The notes under the pieces: generated by a model
Seen by the model: only the letters and a program-made list of their open reading frames with translations
What the model was told of the DNA's origin: nothing
The model's database searches: none
Assembly (NCBI RefSeq): GCF_022023855.1
Contig: NZ_CP059450.1
Location: 682,001 to 746,000, forward strand
Source: Azospirillum brasilense
GTDB lineage: Bacteria > Pseudomonadota > Alphaproteobacteria > Azospirillales > Azospirillaceae
Length of the DNA stretch: 64,000 bases
Reading direction: 5' to 3'
Position numbers and translations under genes: made by a program
In this document: piece by piece, positions 17,575 through 26,932 of the stretch
How the letters are laid out: every line of letters starts with the position of its first letter
How positions within the stretch are numbered: the stretch's first letter is position 1

Positions 17575-18240
17575 ATGCAGGATCGAACTCAGCGCGTGCG
17601 ACGCACGTATGGCGGCTGGATCGCTCTTGCACTGGGCTTAGCCGCCTCTCCGGTCCTCCTCGCCAAGCCCGCCGCCGCCCAGGACAGCAGCTGCGTCTCC
17701 CACGCCGTGGAGGCCGAGCGCAAGTTCAACATCCCCTCCGGCCTTCTTGTCGCCATTGCCCTGGTGGAAAGCGGCCAGGATGGCGCCCCGACCCCCTTCG
17801 CGATGAGCGTGGAGGGGCGTCCGGTCTACGCCCGCAACGCCAACGATGCCGCCCGGCACCTCCGCGACAAGCGCGGCCAGCTTCGCCAGAACGTCTATGT
17901 CGGCTGCATGCAGATCTCGCTGGGCACCCACCGCGGCGAGTTCCAGCCGGTGGAGCGGATCGTCGATCCCCGCGAGAACGTCAACTACGCCGGCCGCCTG
18001 CTCCTTCGTCTTCACGGCGAGCAGGGAAGCTGGAAGACCGCCGTCGCCCGTTACAACGGCGGCTCCACCCGTCAGGCCCAGAACTACGTCTGCAAGATCT
18101 GGCAACACCTGAACGAGCTGGACCCGAAGAGCGCCAAGCTGCTGGAATCCGCCCGCTGTGGCGACTCCGAGCCCACCAGCATTGCGCCGAGCACCCGCCG
18201 CACCTTCCGCAACGCCCAGCAGGTCGCCTCGCTGGACTAA
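17575..18240 (+). CDS. Lytic transglycosylase (SLT domain), exported
   Basis: 221 residues. Twin-Arg-like basic start then a hydrophobic core ending AKPAAAQD (signal peptide about 1-36), followed by an SLT/lysozyme-like domain: IPSGLLVAIALVESGQDG with the catalytic Glu in ALVESG, GCMQISLGTH and TAVARYNGGS. It cleaves peptidoglycan glycan strands in the periplasm. The ATG at 17575 fits the signal peptide and has GAGG just upstream. The long structured leader before it suggests control after transcription start. Confidence 0.86.
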   Translation: MQDRTQRVRRTYGGWIALALGLAASPVLLAKPAAAQDSSCVSHAVEAERKFNIPSGLLVAIALVESGQDGAPTPFAMSVEGRPVYARNANDAARHLRDKRGQLRQNVYVGCMQISLGTHRGEFQPVERIVDPRENVNYAGRLLLRLHGEQGSWKTAVARYNGGSTRQAQNYVCKIWQHLNELDPKSAKLLESARCGDSEPTSIAPSTRRTFRNAQQVASLD

Positions 18241-18309
18241 TCCCGGCTTCGCGGAAACCCGTTCGCAAGGGATGGCGCGGAACGCCCCGATGGGCTAAAT
18301 CCCTGCCCC

Positions 18310-19149
18310 ATGAACTACCGTCACATTTTCCACGCTGGCAACCCCGCCGATGTGATGAAGCACGCCGTTCTGGCGCTGATCATCGACCATCTGAGCGCCA
18401 AGCCGGCGCCCTTCTGCGTGCTCGACGCCCACGCCGGCATCGGGCGCTACGATCTGGACTCCGAACCGGCGCGCAAGACGCTGGAGTTCCAGGAGGGAAT
18501 CGGACGGCTGTTCGGCCAGCCGGCGCCCCACCCGGCGCTGCGGCCCTATCTGGACGCGGTGAACGCGCTGAACCCGGACGGGCGGCTGCGCTGGTACCCC
18601 GGATCGCCGCTGCTGGCACGGGCGCTGCTGCGCGAGCAGGACCGGCTGCTCCTCAATGAACTGCATCCCGATGATTGGCAGACCCTGAAGGCGGAATTCG
18701 CTGGGGACCGTCAGGTCTCGGCCTTCAAGACGGACGCATATCAGGCGCTGAAGGCCCATCTGCCGCCGCGGGAGAAGCGCGGACTCACCCTGATCGACCC
18801 GCCCTTCGAGCAGCCGGACGAGTTCGCCCGCATGGCCGAGGGGCTGAAGGCGGCGCACAAGCGCTGGTCCACCGGCGTCTACGCCCTGTGGTACCCGATC
18901 AAGGAACGTGCCGCCGTCTGGCGCTTCCAGGAAGCGGTGGAGAACACCGGCATCCGCAAGATCCTGACCGTCGAGCTGACTTGGCACCCGGAGGACACGC
19001 ATCTGCGGCTGAACGGCTCCGGACTGCTGATCGTCAACCCGCCCTGGACGCTGGACGACACGCTGCGCGCCATGCTGCCGGCGCTGCACGCCGCTCTGCC
19101 CTCCACCGGCGGCGGCTGCACGGTCGACTGGCTGGTTCCCGAGGGGTAA
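18310..19149 (+). CDS. rlmJ: 23S rRNA (adenine-2030-N6)-methyltransferase RlmJ
   Basis: 279 residues. MNYRHIFHAGNPADVMKHAV is the RlmJ N-terminal signature; CVLDAHAGIGRYDL holds the SAM site and LTLIDPPFEQPDEF the DPPY-type motif for N6-adenine methylation. Full length for the family. It methylates A2030 of 23S rRNA and is also needed for use of DNA as carbon source in E. coli (there called YhiR). Monocistronic. Confidence 0.94.
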   Translation: MNYRHIFHAGNPADVMKHAVLALIIDHLSAKPAPFCVLDAHAGIGRYDLDSEPARKTLEFQEGIGRLFGQPAPHPALRPYLDAVNALNPDGRLRWYPGSPLLARALLREQDRLLLNELHPDDWQTLKAEFAGDRQVSAFKTDAYQALKAHLPPREKRGLTLIDPPFEQPDEFARMAEGLKAAHKRWSTGVYALWYPIKERAAVWRFQEAVENTGIRKILTVELTWHPEDTHLRLNGSGLLIVNPPWTLDDTLRAMLPALHAALPSTGGGCTVDWLVPEG

Positions 19150-19173
19150 AACCGCAAATTTCAACGAAGAAGC

Positions 19174-19206
19174 GGCAACCGGTCACAGAGGTTGCCGTTG
19201 CAACGG
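19174..19206. repeat. Inverted repeats before the tandem paralogues
   Basis: GGCAACC (19174-19180), 9 bases, GGTTGCC (19190-19196), then the overlapping palindrome CCGTTGCAACGG (19195-19206). They lie between rlmJ and the first paralogue, 54 bases before its ATG. They could be a transcript-end stem or an operator; no T-run follows. Confidence 0.4.
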
Positions 19207-19259
19207 CCCCACCACTCGCCCTAGGCTGAACGGGATTACTCCGTTCCGGCAAGGCCACG

Positions 19260-20255
19260 ATGTCCCGTTCCAACGATTTCGCCAGCAGCTTCATCAAGGC
19301 TCACGCCGATGCCGGGCTGGAGCGCGTTTCGATCGCCCACATCCTCCAGACCATCCAGAAGGACCCGGCCTTCCTGTTCAGCGAGGAGTTGCGCCGCGGC
19401 GGCGGCCAGTGCCCCATGCACGCCGCCCCCAACGCCGACGACGCGGACAAGGTGACGGTCAACACGCTGCTGGCCTATCTGTTCGAACGGCTGCGCGACC
19501 ATGTGGCGTCCAAGCTGCCGCTGGACGAGCGCGGACAGGTGATGCTGCCGATCCCGCCGCGCTCCCCCCACGGCATCGATCCGGCCGACCGCGCGGCGAT
19601 GGCGGCGGCCCCGCTCGACGTGATGGCCTCGGTCCTGCGCGACGCCACCTGCCATCTGCTCGACGGCCTCATCACCGGCTGGGCGGCCGATCTGCTGACG
19701 GAGGAGGAGCACTACCGCGCCCAGGGAACGGGCGAAATCTCCGCCGCCGCCGCCGCCACCTTCATCCTGCGCACGACGCTGGAGGACTCTACCCTCTACC
19801 AGCGCGCCGGTTACGACATGCTGTCGATCACCAAGACCGGCAGCCACACCGCCATTCACATTTGCTGGGCCATGGTGGAGGCCGCCCCCCTGCTTCTTCC
19901 GGACAAGGAGGCGGCCTCCTACGACGACCTCGTCCGGCGCAGCCTGAAGCAGGTGGTTCCGCTGTCGATGGCCAGCCTGGGCATGCTGGTCCATTACATG
20001 GAGGCGTCGGGGATCGAACCCCACGACGGCCTCGCCATTCATCTGCTGCCCAAGGACCAGACGGCCTTCGTCCTCGACGAGGCCGGGCTGATCTGCCTGA
20101 ACCCGGAACCGATCACCCGCTTCGCCAAGCCCGAGGAGCGGCATTACACCGGTTGCCCGGCCTTCTACACGCCCGGCTTCATCAAACTGTATCTCGACAT
20201 CGTGGCCAGCATCGCCATGGACTACGGCGTCTACGACCGGCTTCGCGACCGCTGA
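19260..20255 (+). CDS. Conserved unknown, first of a tandem paralogue pair
   Basis: 331 residues, soluble, no signal peptide. Shares MxRSNDFA at the start, GQCPMHA, TCHLLDGLI, GYDMLSITKTGSHTAIHICW, RRSLKQVVPLSMASLGML and HYTGCPAFY with the next gene. Four of its Cys (in CPMH, TCHLLD, HICW and TGCPAF) and several His are kept in both copies, which suggests a metal, haem or thiol function, but this is inference. I do not recognise the family. ATG at 19260; the copy downstream starts 31 bases after its stop, so they are probably co-transcribed. Confidence 0.78.
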   Translation: MSRSNDFASSFIKAHADAGLERVSIAHILQTIQKDPAFLFSEELRRGGGQCPMHAAPNADDADKVTVNTLLAYLFERLRDHVASKLPLDERGQVMLPIPPRSPHGIDPADRAAMAAAPLDVMASVLRDATCHLLDGLITGWAADLLTEEEHYRAQGTGEISAAAAATFILRTTLEDSTLYQRAGYDMLSITKTGSHTAIHICWAMVEAAPLLLPDKEAASYDDLVRRSLKQVVPLSMASLGMLVHYMEASGIEPHDGLAIHLLPKDQTAFVLDEAGLICLNPEPITRFAKPEERHYTGCPAFYTPGFIKLYLDIVASIAMDYGVYDRLRDR

Positions 20256-20286
20256 CCGTCCTCATTCACGAGATTGACGCCCCATC

Positions 20287-21288
20287 ATGGCCCGCTCCAA
20301 CGATTTCGCCCTGACCTATTTCGCCGCGCATGAGGAGGCCGGGATGACCCGGATCAGCCTCGTGCCGATCCTGCACCGCATCGCCGAGGACCCGAACTAC
20401 CTCTTCACCGAGGAGCTTCAGCGCCTCGCCGGCCATTGCCCGGCCCATGCGGACACCCGCAAGGAGGATTACGAGAAGGTCGCGATCAATACGCTGCTGG
20501 CCTTCCTCTACAACGACCTGCGCGACCACATCACCAACCGGATGCCGCTGGACGCCGACGGCCATCTGCTGCTGTGCAACCCGCCGGACTCGCCGCACGG
20601 GCTGGACGTCGCCGACACCGCCGGGCTGGACGCCGCCCCGGCGGAGACGCTGATCGGCTTCCTGCGCGACAGCGTGTGCCACCTGCTGGACGCCATCATC
20701 AAGGATTGGGCGATCAAGGTGACGCTGGAGGAGGAGCGCTGCCGGGCGGAGGGCGCCATCACCCCGCTCGCCGCGGCCGGCTTCGTCCTCGCCAACACGC
20801 TGGAGGCGTCGGTGCTTCACGCGCCATCCGGCTACGACATGCTGTCGATCACCAAGACCGGAAGCCACACGGCGCTCCACGTCTGCTGGAACCTGTGCGA
20901 GGCGGCGCCGATGCTGAAACCCGGCCTGACCCTGGCCGAGTACGACGACCTGTCGCGCCGCAGCCTCAAGCAGGTGCTGCCGCTCGCCATGGGCAGCCTC
21001 GGCATGCTGTGCCAGTTCATGGGAGCCGGTCACATCGAGGCCGACGACCATCAGGCCATCCACCCCCTGCCCCGCCACCAGACCGCCTTCGTCTATGACG
21101 CGGAGGCGCCGGGCGGCATGATCGTCCTGAACGCCGACCTGATCGAGCCGACCGCCCAGGCGGGCGAGCGCCATTACACCGGCTGTCCGGCCTTCTACGC
21201 CAACGGCCTGATCAACCTCTACATGGAGATCGTGCTGTCGCTGGCCGCGCGGTACGACATCTACGGGCGCGTCCTGCGGGCCGGATGA
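20287..21288 (+). CDS. Conserved unknown, second of a tandem paralogue pair
   Basis: 333 residues, alignable end to end with the preceding protein at roughly half identical residues by eye. Shared blocks include GYDMLSITKTGSHTALHVCW, RRSLKQVLPLAMGSLGML and RHYTGCPAFYANGLINLYME. The same four Cys positions are kept, and it adds further Cys (for example LLLCNPPDS, EERCRAE, NLCEAAP, GMLCQF). The pair is an old tandem duplication, not an assembly repeat, since the DNA differs throughout. Function unknown; a heteromeric complex of the two is possible. Confidence 0.78.
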   Translation: MARSNDFALTYFAAHEEAGMTRISLVPILHRIAEDPNYLFTEELQRLAGHCPAHADTRKEDYEKVAINTLLAFLYNDLRDHITNRMPLDADGHLLLCNPPDSPHGLDVADTAGLDAAPAETLIGFLRDSVCHLLDAIIKDWAIKVTLEEERCRAEGAITPLAAAGFVLANTLEASVLHAPSGYDMLSITKTGSHTALHVCWNLCEAAPMLKPGLTLAEYDDLSRRSLKQVLPLAMGSLGMLCQFMGAGHIEADDHQAIHPLPRHQTAFVYDAEAPGGMIVLNADLIEPTAQAGERHYTGCPAFYANGLINLYMEIVLSLAARYDIYGRVLRAG

Positions 21289-21380
21289 CCAAAGCGCCGC
21301 ACAGCCCAGCCGTGCGGCGACCTTGACGCCACGCGAAGTGTGCCTATCTTGGCGGCCTTGTCGATTTGGAGACTGCTTGC

Positions 21381-22106
21381 GTGGCCACCACCAGGAAGAT
21401 GTTGCGCCGTTACACGACCACCGCCCTGGCCGACGGGATCAAGCGGGCGCGCGGGCGCATGATCTCCCCGCTGCAACGGGCGCTCGGACATGTCGAAAGC
21501 GTGTTCATCGACCATGCCTGCTTCCGGCTGGTCTATTCGAACACCTACCGCATCTCCCCCAACATGTACCGGGCGAGCCAGCCCTCCCCCTCCCACATCC
21601 GGGAAGCGGCGCGGCGCGGCATCAAGACCGTCCTGAACCTGCGCGGCAGCCGCGACTGCGCCTCCTACATCCTGGAGGCCGAGGCCTGCCGGGCGGCCGG
21701 GCTGACGCTGGTGGACTTTCCCGTCAACTCCCGCGACATGCCGAAGAAGGAGACGCTGCTGAAGGCCCGCGACCTGTTCGCGACCATGCAGTACCCGGCG
21801 CTGCTGCACTGCAAGTCGGGGGCGGACCGCGCCGGCTTCATGTCGGCGCTCTACCTGTTCATCCACGAAGGCGTGCCGCTGGAGCGGGCGACCAAGCAGC
21901 TCCATTGGAAATACGGCCACTTCAAGCAGGCGAAGACCGGCATCCTCGACTATTTCTTCGAGCTGTACGCCGCCTACAACGAGAAGCGCCCGATCGCCTT
22001 CTGGGACTGGGTGGAGCGCGTCTACGACCCGGTGGAGGCCAAGGCCAGCTTCCGCTCCCGCGAATGGGCCGACACGGTGGTCGACCGGGTTCTGGGGCGG
22101 GAGTGA
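21381..22106 (+). CDS. Tyrosine/dual-specificity phosphatase (CX5R family)
   Basis: 241 residues. Active-site loop HCKSGADRAGFMSALY with Cys144 and Arg150, preceded by YRASQPSPSHIREAARRGIKT and TVLNLRGSRD, the pattern of bacterial DSP-PTP/SiwA-like phosphatases. The general acid may be Asp in VNSRDMPKKE. The N-terminal 40 residues are basic and may touch membrane or nucleic acid. GTG start at 21381 with GGAGA upstream is preferred over a TTG at 21366. Substrate (phosphoprotein, lipid or polysaccharide) not known; a TPR-glycosyltransferase gene is next door, convergent. Confidence 0.82.
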   Translation: MATTRKMLRRYTTTALADGIKRARGRMISPLQRALGHVESVFIDHACFRLVYSNTYRISPNMYRASQPSPSHIREAARRGIKTVLNLRGSRDCASYILEAEACRAAGLTLVDFPVNSRDMPKKETLLKARDLFATMQYPALLHCKSGADRAGFMSALYLFIHEGVPLERATKQLHWKYGHFKQAKTGILDYFFELYAAYNEKRPIAFWDWVERVYDPVEAKASFRSREWADTVVDRVLGRE

Positions 22107-22116
22107 GCGCGGCGCG

Positions 22117-23895
22117 TCACTTCGCCCCGACGAAGTGGCAGTAGGGGAAGGTCAGGAAATCGAAGCGGCGCACCCGGATCGGCTCATGCCGGTTCAGCCA
22201 GTCGAGCACCGCGTAATGGGCCATCTGGTCCAGCATCCAGTAGACCTCCGCCCCCGCCAGGAAATGCCCGATGTAAGAGCCGAGCAGCGACAGGAAGCGG
22301 TCGCCGCCGGGGCTGTTCTCGTAGACGGCGAACCCGACCGGAATTTCCCGTGACGGACCACGGCGGCGGCCGTCGAGCATGAGGCCGACGTCGTATCCGC
22401 CCATCTCCGCCCGGAGATTCCGCAAGTCTCCGGTGATCCAGGCGTCGGTGTCGACCACCATCAGCGGGCGATCCAACCGGCGCAGCCACTGCAAGGCGCG
22501 GAGAAAACGGGCGGAGGCGTAATAGGTGACGCGCTTGATGTCGGTCCACCCCGCCATGTCCGGCCGATCAAGCGAAAATCCCACCCTCAGCAGTCCGTCC
22601 GTCCGCCAGCGGGCCATGACCCGTTCCGTCTCCGGTGACGGCGACACCACATGAACGGCGACCATGGCGCCGGGCATCCGCTCCGCCAACGACTCCAGCA
22701 GCGTCGGGGCGAAGCGCTGGAAATAGACGTCGTCGCAGCAGAAGAAGACCATCGGTTCGCCGGCCGGTCCGGCCGCCGGCTCGCTGCGGCACTCCAGGGG
22801 CGCCATGCGCTCCAGCACCGCCTCAACCGGCGGCAGGTTGCGGAGGAAGGCATCGTCGGCGCGCAGCATGGTCCACAGGCCCAGCTCATGCTCCCGCGCG
22901 ACCTCCGCCGCGGAGAAGCGCCGCCGGAAGCGTCGGCTCAGCCAGGAGGCGAGGACGAGCCGGTCCCGGCGGTAGGCGTGGAAACCGACGACCGAGGCCG
23001 CGACCGTGTCCTTGGGGTGGCGCCGCAGGCGAACCCAGGCGGCCCTCGCCCCGTCGCGCAACACCGTGTCGGACACCATGCCCACCTGCACCAGTGTCGC
23101 CACCGCGGCAACGTGCAGCCAGTCGGCCTCATCGTCGTCCGGGCGGACGGCAACGGCCCGACGCAGCGCACCGATGGCCTCCTCGACCAACGCCCGGTCG
23201 ACCACGAAGGGCTTGCCGTCCTGAACGCCCATCGCCCCGCTGCGCTCCAGCAGCAGGCGCCCCAGCAGCCGGTTGGCGCGGTGGTGATGCTCATCCCGCT
23301 CCAGGGCCGTGCGCGCCATCGCCTCCGCCGCCACCGCATCCCCGACCGCCACAAGGGCCTCGGCCGCCGTCGTTCGGGTGTCGGCGTCCGCCTCCGGGAG
23401 ACGTGCCGCGACGACCCGTCGCTCCGCCTCGTCCAGACGCGTCCCCCACTGACCGCGCAACGCCTTCAGATTGCCCGCCGCTCCGGCGTGGCCGGGTTCG
23501 AGCGCCAGGGTCCGCCGGTAACTCCGCGCCGCACCCGCCGCCTTCTCCTGCTGCTTCAACCCGTTGCCGAGATTGAACCAGGAACCCGCATGCGCGGGGT
23601 CGAGGGACAGCGCCCGATGCAGGCAGGCGATGGCGTCCGTCCCCTGACCGGCCAGGCGCAGGGCGGCGGCGAGATTGCTGTATCCGGCGACACTGCCGGA
23701 CTCCAGCCGCAGAATGGCCCGGAAGTGACCGACGGCCTCTGCCGGGCGCCCGGTCTGCACCAGTAGCATCGCCAGCATTTGCAGCGCACCGCGATTTGCC
23801 GGTTCACGCTCCAGCACGTCGCGGTAGAGAGGCTCCGCCCCTGCATGGTTGCCGGATTTGTGCAGGCGAATCGCGTCGTCGAGGGCAGGTTCCAT
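22117..23895 (-). CDS. TPR protein with C-terminal glycosyltransferase-like domain
   Basis: 592 residues. Residues 1-150 carry four tetratricopeptide repeats (AEPLYRDVLEREPANRGALQ; ALSLDPAHAGSWFNLGNGLK). The middle is helical. From about residue 370 there is an alpha/beta domain with MVFFCCDDVYFQRF, AMVAVHVVSPSPETERVM and the acidic motif LMVVDTDAWITG, a DxD-like site of nucleotide-sugar transferases. It probably adds a sugar to a protein or glycan, with the TPR part as recognition arm. Convergent with the phosphatase gene. The GT call rests on fold-level motifs, so moderate confidence. Confidence 0.72.
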   Translation of the reverse strand: MEPALDDAIRLHKSGNHAGAEPLYRDVLEREPANRGALQMLAMLLVQTGRPAEAVGHFRAILRLESGSVAGYSNLAAALRLAGQGTDAIACLHRALSLDPAHAGSWFNLGNGLKQQEKAAGAARSYRRTLALEPGHAGAAGNLKALRGQWGTRLDEAERRVVAARLPEADADTRTTAAEALVAVGDAVAAEAMARTALERDEHHHRANRLLGRLLLERSGAMGVQDGKPFVVDRALVEEAIGALRRAVAVRPDDDEADWLHVAAVATLVQVGMVSDTVLRDGARAAWVRLRRHPKDTVAASVVGFHAYRRDRLVLASWLSRRFRRRFSAAEVAREHELGLWTMLRADDAFLRNLPPVEAVLERMAPLECRSEPAAGPAGEPMVFFCCDDVYFQRFAPTLLESLAERMPGAMVAVHVVSPSPETERVMARWRTDGLLRVGFSLDRPDMAGWTDIKRVTYYASARFLRALQWLRRLDRPLMVVDTDAWITGDLRNLRAEMGGYDVGLMLDGRRRGPSREIPVGFAVYENSPGGDRFLSLLGSYIGHFLAGAEVYWMLDQMAHYAVLDWLNRHEPIRVRRFDFLTFPYCHFVGAK

Positions 23896-24298
23896 GAGGC
23901 CGCACCATAGACCGGATCGTCCCTGGCGCCAATCGCCCTCCGTGGACGCGCGTCACGGCGAATCCGGGAAAGCTCCCCTTGTGATCGGCCCGCCCCCGAA
24001 TGCCCTTTCATGAGCGAATGGATGGATTATCAACCAATTATTGCGCGGTATGATACAGTCCGGTTTAGAGATGCCCGCAACCGGTTGCCTCAGGAATGGT
24101 CTGCGAAATGCCTCGGTACGTTCGGACCGGATACACTCCCTCGATCGACCGCCCAGCCGAAGCGACGTCCCTTCTGCCGGTCCCAGGAGGGCAGCCACAG
24201 GCTCCGGCGCGGTCCGGGCGTGTCCGGGCCGCCAATCGAATCGTCTGTCGTCCTCTGGCGATCCGGCGTAAGGTTGCGTTTGAACTCCGGCCGGCTCG
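23896..24298. other. Non-coding gap between divergent genes
   Basis: Shared upstream region of the TPR-glycosyltransferase and the hybrid kinase. Short frames on both strands look like chance. TATGAT at about 24047-24052 is a passable -10 box for the kinase strand, without a convincing -35. No hairpin or repeat of note. Confidence 0.4.
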
Positions 24299-26911
24299 AT
24301 GACGCCTAACCTGGAAACGCCGCGGCGTCCGACACGGCGCCTGACCTGGCACATGCGACCGCAACGGGTGCGGGGCTGGCTCATCCTTCTGGTCATGGCG
24401 GTTGCGGTTCCGCTGGTCCTCTTCTCGGTGTCCCTCCTGATCCGCAACGTCGATGCGCAGGCCCAGCAAACGGAACAGCTCGTGCTCGACCGGACACGCC
24501 TGCTGGCCGAGGACGTGGAACGCGAGGTGAGCCGCCAGATCGCCGCCGCCGAGGTGTTGACCACATCGGAAAGCCTGACGACGGGCGATCTGGCCGCTTT
24601 CTACCGGCAAGCCGCCGGCGTGCGCGACCGGTTGGGTGCCAACGTGGTTCTCCGCGATCCACAAGGCCAGCAGCACGTCAACACCAGGATGCCCTGGGGC
24701 ACCGATCTGCCGAACAACACCGTTCTCGAATCCGACCAGAGGGTGATCGACACGGGAAGGCCGCAGGTCACCGGCCTCTTCATAGGCGACGTGAGCCAGG
24801 CGCCAATTCTGGCGGTGACCGCTCCGGTGATCCGCGATGGACAGATCCGTTACCTGCTGAGCCTCAACATTCCCCAGGAACGGCTTCAGGCCATCGTGTC
24901 GCCGGAGCGCATTCCGGCGGGATGGCGGGCCGGGGTGATCGACCAGGAGGGTTTCGTCATCGCGCGCTCCCACTTGAGCGAGCAGTTCGTCGGCAAACAG
25001 CTTCCCGCCGCGCTTTGGACCGGCATGCAGGCGGTGCCGGATGGAATCCACCACGCCGCCAACTTGGAAGATGTGGAGGCGATCCAAGCCTACAGCCGGT
25101 CCCGGAACTTCGGCTGGGTGGTTGCGACGAGCGTCCCAACGACCCTTGTGGCGTCCCCGGCGCGTCATGCCCTCCTTCTGTTCACCGGTGGCGGCCTTGT
25201 CCTTTTGCTGATCGGGATCGCGGCGGCGCTTCTGCTCGGACGGCGCCTCACGCGCTCCGTTTCCCAACTGGCCGGAGCGGCGGAAGCCTTGGGCGCCGGC
25301 CACCCCGTTCCACCGCCCAACGGTGGCGTGTCCGAGATCGAGGCGGTGGGCCGCGCCATCCGCAACGCCGCGGACCTCATCCGGCGACGCGAGGCGGCGC
25401 TCGCGGAAAGCGAGGCCCGTCACCGGGCCATCGTGCAGACCGCGGTGGACGCCATGCTGGTCATCGACGAGACCGGCACGATCCAGAGCTTCAACCCGGC
25501 GGCGGAGCGCATCTTCGGTTACGAGGCCGGCGAGGCGGTCGGCCGGAACATCCGCATCCTCATGCCGGAGCCCTACCACTCCGCCCATGACGGCTATCTG
25601 CAAGCCTATCGGCAGACCGGCGAGAGGAGGATCATTGGTGTCGGGCGCGAGGTCGAAGGACGGCACAAGGACGGCTCGATCTTCCCGATCGAGTTGGCGG
25701 TCACCGAATGGACCGCCGGTGAGCGCCGCTACTTCACGGGCATCGTCCGCAACATCACCGAACGCCGCCGCACCGAGAACGCCCTGCGCGCCTCCAAGGC
25801 CGAGGCCGACCGCGCCAACGTCGCGAAATCCAAGTTTCTCGCCGCCGCGAGCCACGACCTGCGGCAACCGGTCCAGGCGATGATGCTGTTCCAATCGGCA
25901 TTGGCCGAGCGGCTGGATGGGCACCCTGCAGCCCCGGTTCTCGACTCCATGGGCCAAGCCATGGACGGGCTGCGCATGCTGCTCGACAGCTTGCTCGACG
26001 TGTCAAAGCTGGATGCCGGGCTGATCGTTCCGCAATTGCAGGATCTGGCGATCGGCCCGATCATCGAGCAATTGGGCGCCGAGTATCACCCCCAGGCGGA
26101 GTCCAAGGGGCTTCGGCTGCGCGTGGTTCCCTGCGCCCTGACGGTCCGCAGCGATCCGGCGCTGCTGATGCGCATCCTGCGCAACCTTGTGGAAAACGCG
26201 CTGCGCTACACCGAACGCGGCGGTCTCCTGATCGGTTGCCGTCGCCGGGGAGACCGCCTGCGCATCGAGGTGATGGACTCCGGCATCGGCATCCCGTCCG
26301 AAAAGCACGAGGAAATCTTCGAGGAGTTCTTCCAGGTCAGCAACCAGGAGCGGGACCGCAGCAAGGGGTTGGGGCTCGGTCTGGCGGTGGTGCGCCGCCT
26401 CGCCCGCCTGCTCGGCCACAAGGTTCATTTGCGCTCCCGGCTGGGAGCTGGCTCCGCCTTCTGCGTCGACGTGCCGCTGATCGCCCGCCATGCCACCCGC
26501 TCCGAGCCGGCGGAGGCCCGGCCGGTGACGAGCGACGGGCGGGGCATGATTCTGGTGATCGACGACGAACCGCTGATCCGCCTCGGCCTGCAGGCGATGC
26601 TGGAGGGCTGGGGCTATCGGGTGCTGACGGCGGGCTCCATCGAGGACGCGGTTCAGCACGTCGAAAGCGGGGAATGGCCGAGCGCGATTCTGGCCGATTA
26701 CCGCCTGCGCGATGGGAAGACCGGGCTGGACGCCATCCAGGCGGTGTGCGAGCGGTTGAGGACGCCGGTTCCGGCGACGATCATCACCGGCGACACCGCC
26801 CCGGAACGTCTGGCGGAAGCCCGCGCGGGCGGCCACACCCTGCTCCACAAACCCATCGCCGCCCACGAGCTGCGCAACGCCGTGGTGGAGATGGTGCCCG
26901 CAGCGGACTGA
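24299..26911 (+). CDS. Hybrid sensor histidine kinase with FixL-like PAS domain
   Basis: 870 residues: membrane helix (28-48), periplasmic CACHE-like sensor, second helix (about 290-312), HAMP, PAS (about 370-490), kinase core with HDLRQPVQAM (His519), N box NLVENALRYT, G boxes, and a C-terminal receiver with Asp800. The PAS has FixL's LMPEPYHSAHDGYL with His430 in the haem-ligand position and IIGVGRE with Arg450 where FixL has its oxygen-contact Arg. The HDLRQP kinase type with REC tail recalls NahK. Probably senses O2 or NO plus a periplasmic ligand; haem binding is inferred. No adjacent output regulator. Confidence 0.88.
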   Translation: MTPNLETPRRPTRRLTWHMRPQRVRGWLILLVMAVAVPLVLFSVSLLIRNVDAQAQQTEQLVLDRTRLLAEDVEREVSRQIAAAEVLTTSESLTTGDLAAFYRQAAGVRDRLGANVVLRDPQGQQHVNTRMPWGTDLPNNTVLESDQRVIDTGRPQVTGLFIGDVSQAPILAVTAPVIRDGQIRYLLSLNIPQERLQAIVSPERIPAGWRAGVIDQEGFVIARSHLSEQFVGKQLPAALWTGMQAVPDGIHHAANLEDVEAIQAYSRSRNFGWVVATSVPTTLVASPARHALLLFTGGGLVLLLIGIAAALLLGRRLTRSVSQLAGAAEALGAGHPVPPPNGGVSEIEAVGRAIRNAADLIRRREAALAESEARHRAIVQTAVDAMLVIDETGTIQSFNPAAERIFGYEAGEAVGRNIRILMPEPYHSAHDGYLQAYRQTGERRIIGVGREVEGRHKDGSIFPIELAVTEWTAGERRYFTGIVRNITERRRTENALRASKAEADRANVAKSKFLAAASHDLRQPVQAMMLFQSALAERLDGHPAAPVLDSMGQAMDGLRMLLDSLLDVSKLDAGLIVPQLQDLAIGPIIEQLGAEYHPQAESKGLRLRVVPCALTVRSDPALLMRILRNLVENALRYTERGGLLIGCRRRGDRLRIEVMDSGIGIPSEKHEEIFEEFFQVSNQERDRSKGLGLGLAVVRRLARLLGHKVHLRSRLGAGSAFCVDVPLIARHATRSEPAEARPVTSDGRGMILVIDDEPLIRLGLQAMLEGWGYRVLTAGSIEDAVQHVESGEWPSAILADYRLRDGKTGLDAIQAVCERLRTPVPATIITGDTAPERLAEARAGGHTLLHKPIAAHELRNAVVEMVPAAD

Positions 26912-26932
26912 ACCCGGTTCCGGTTTGCCGGA

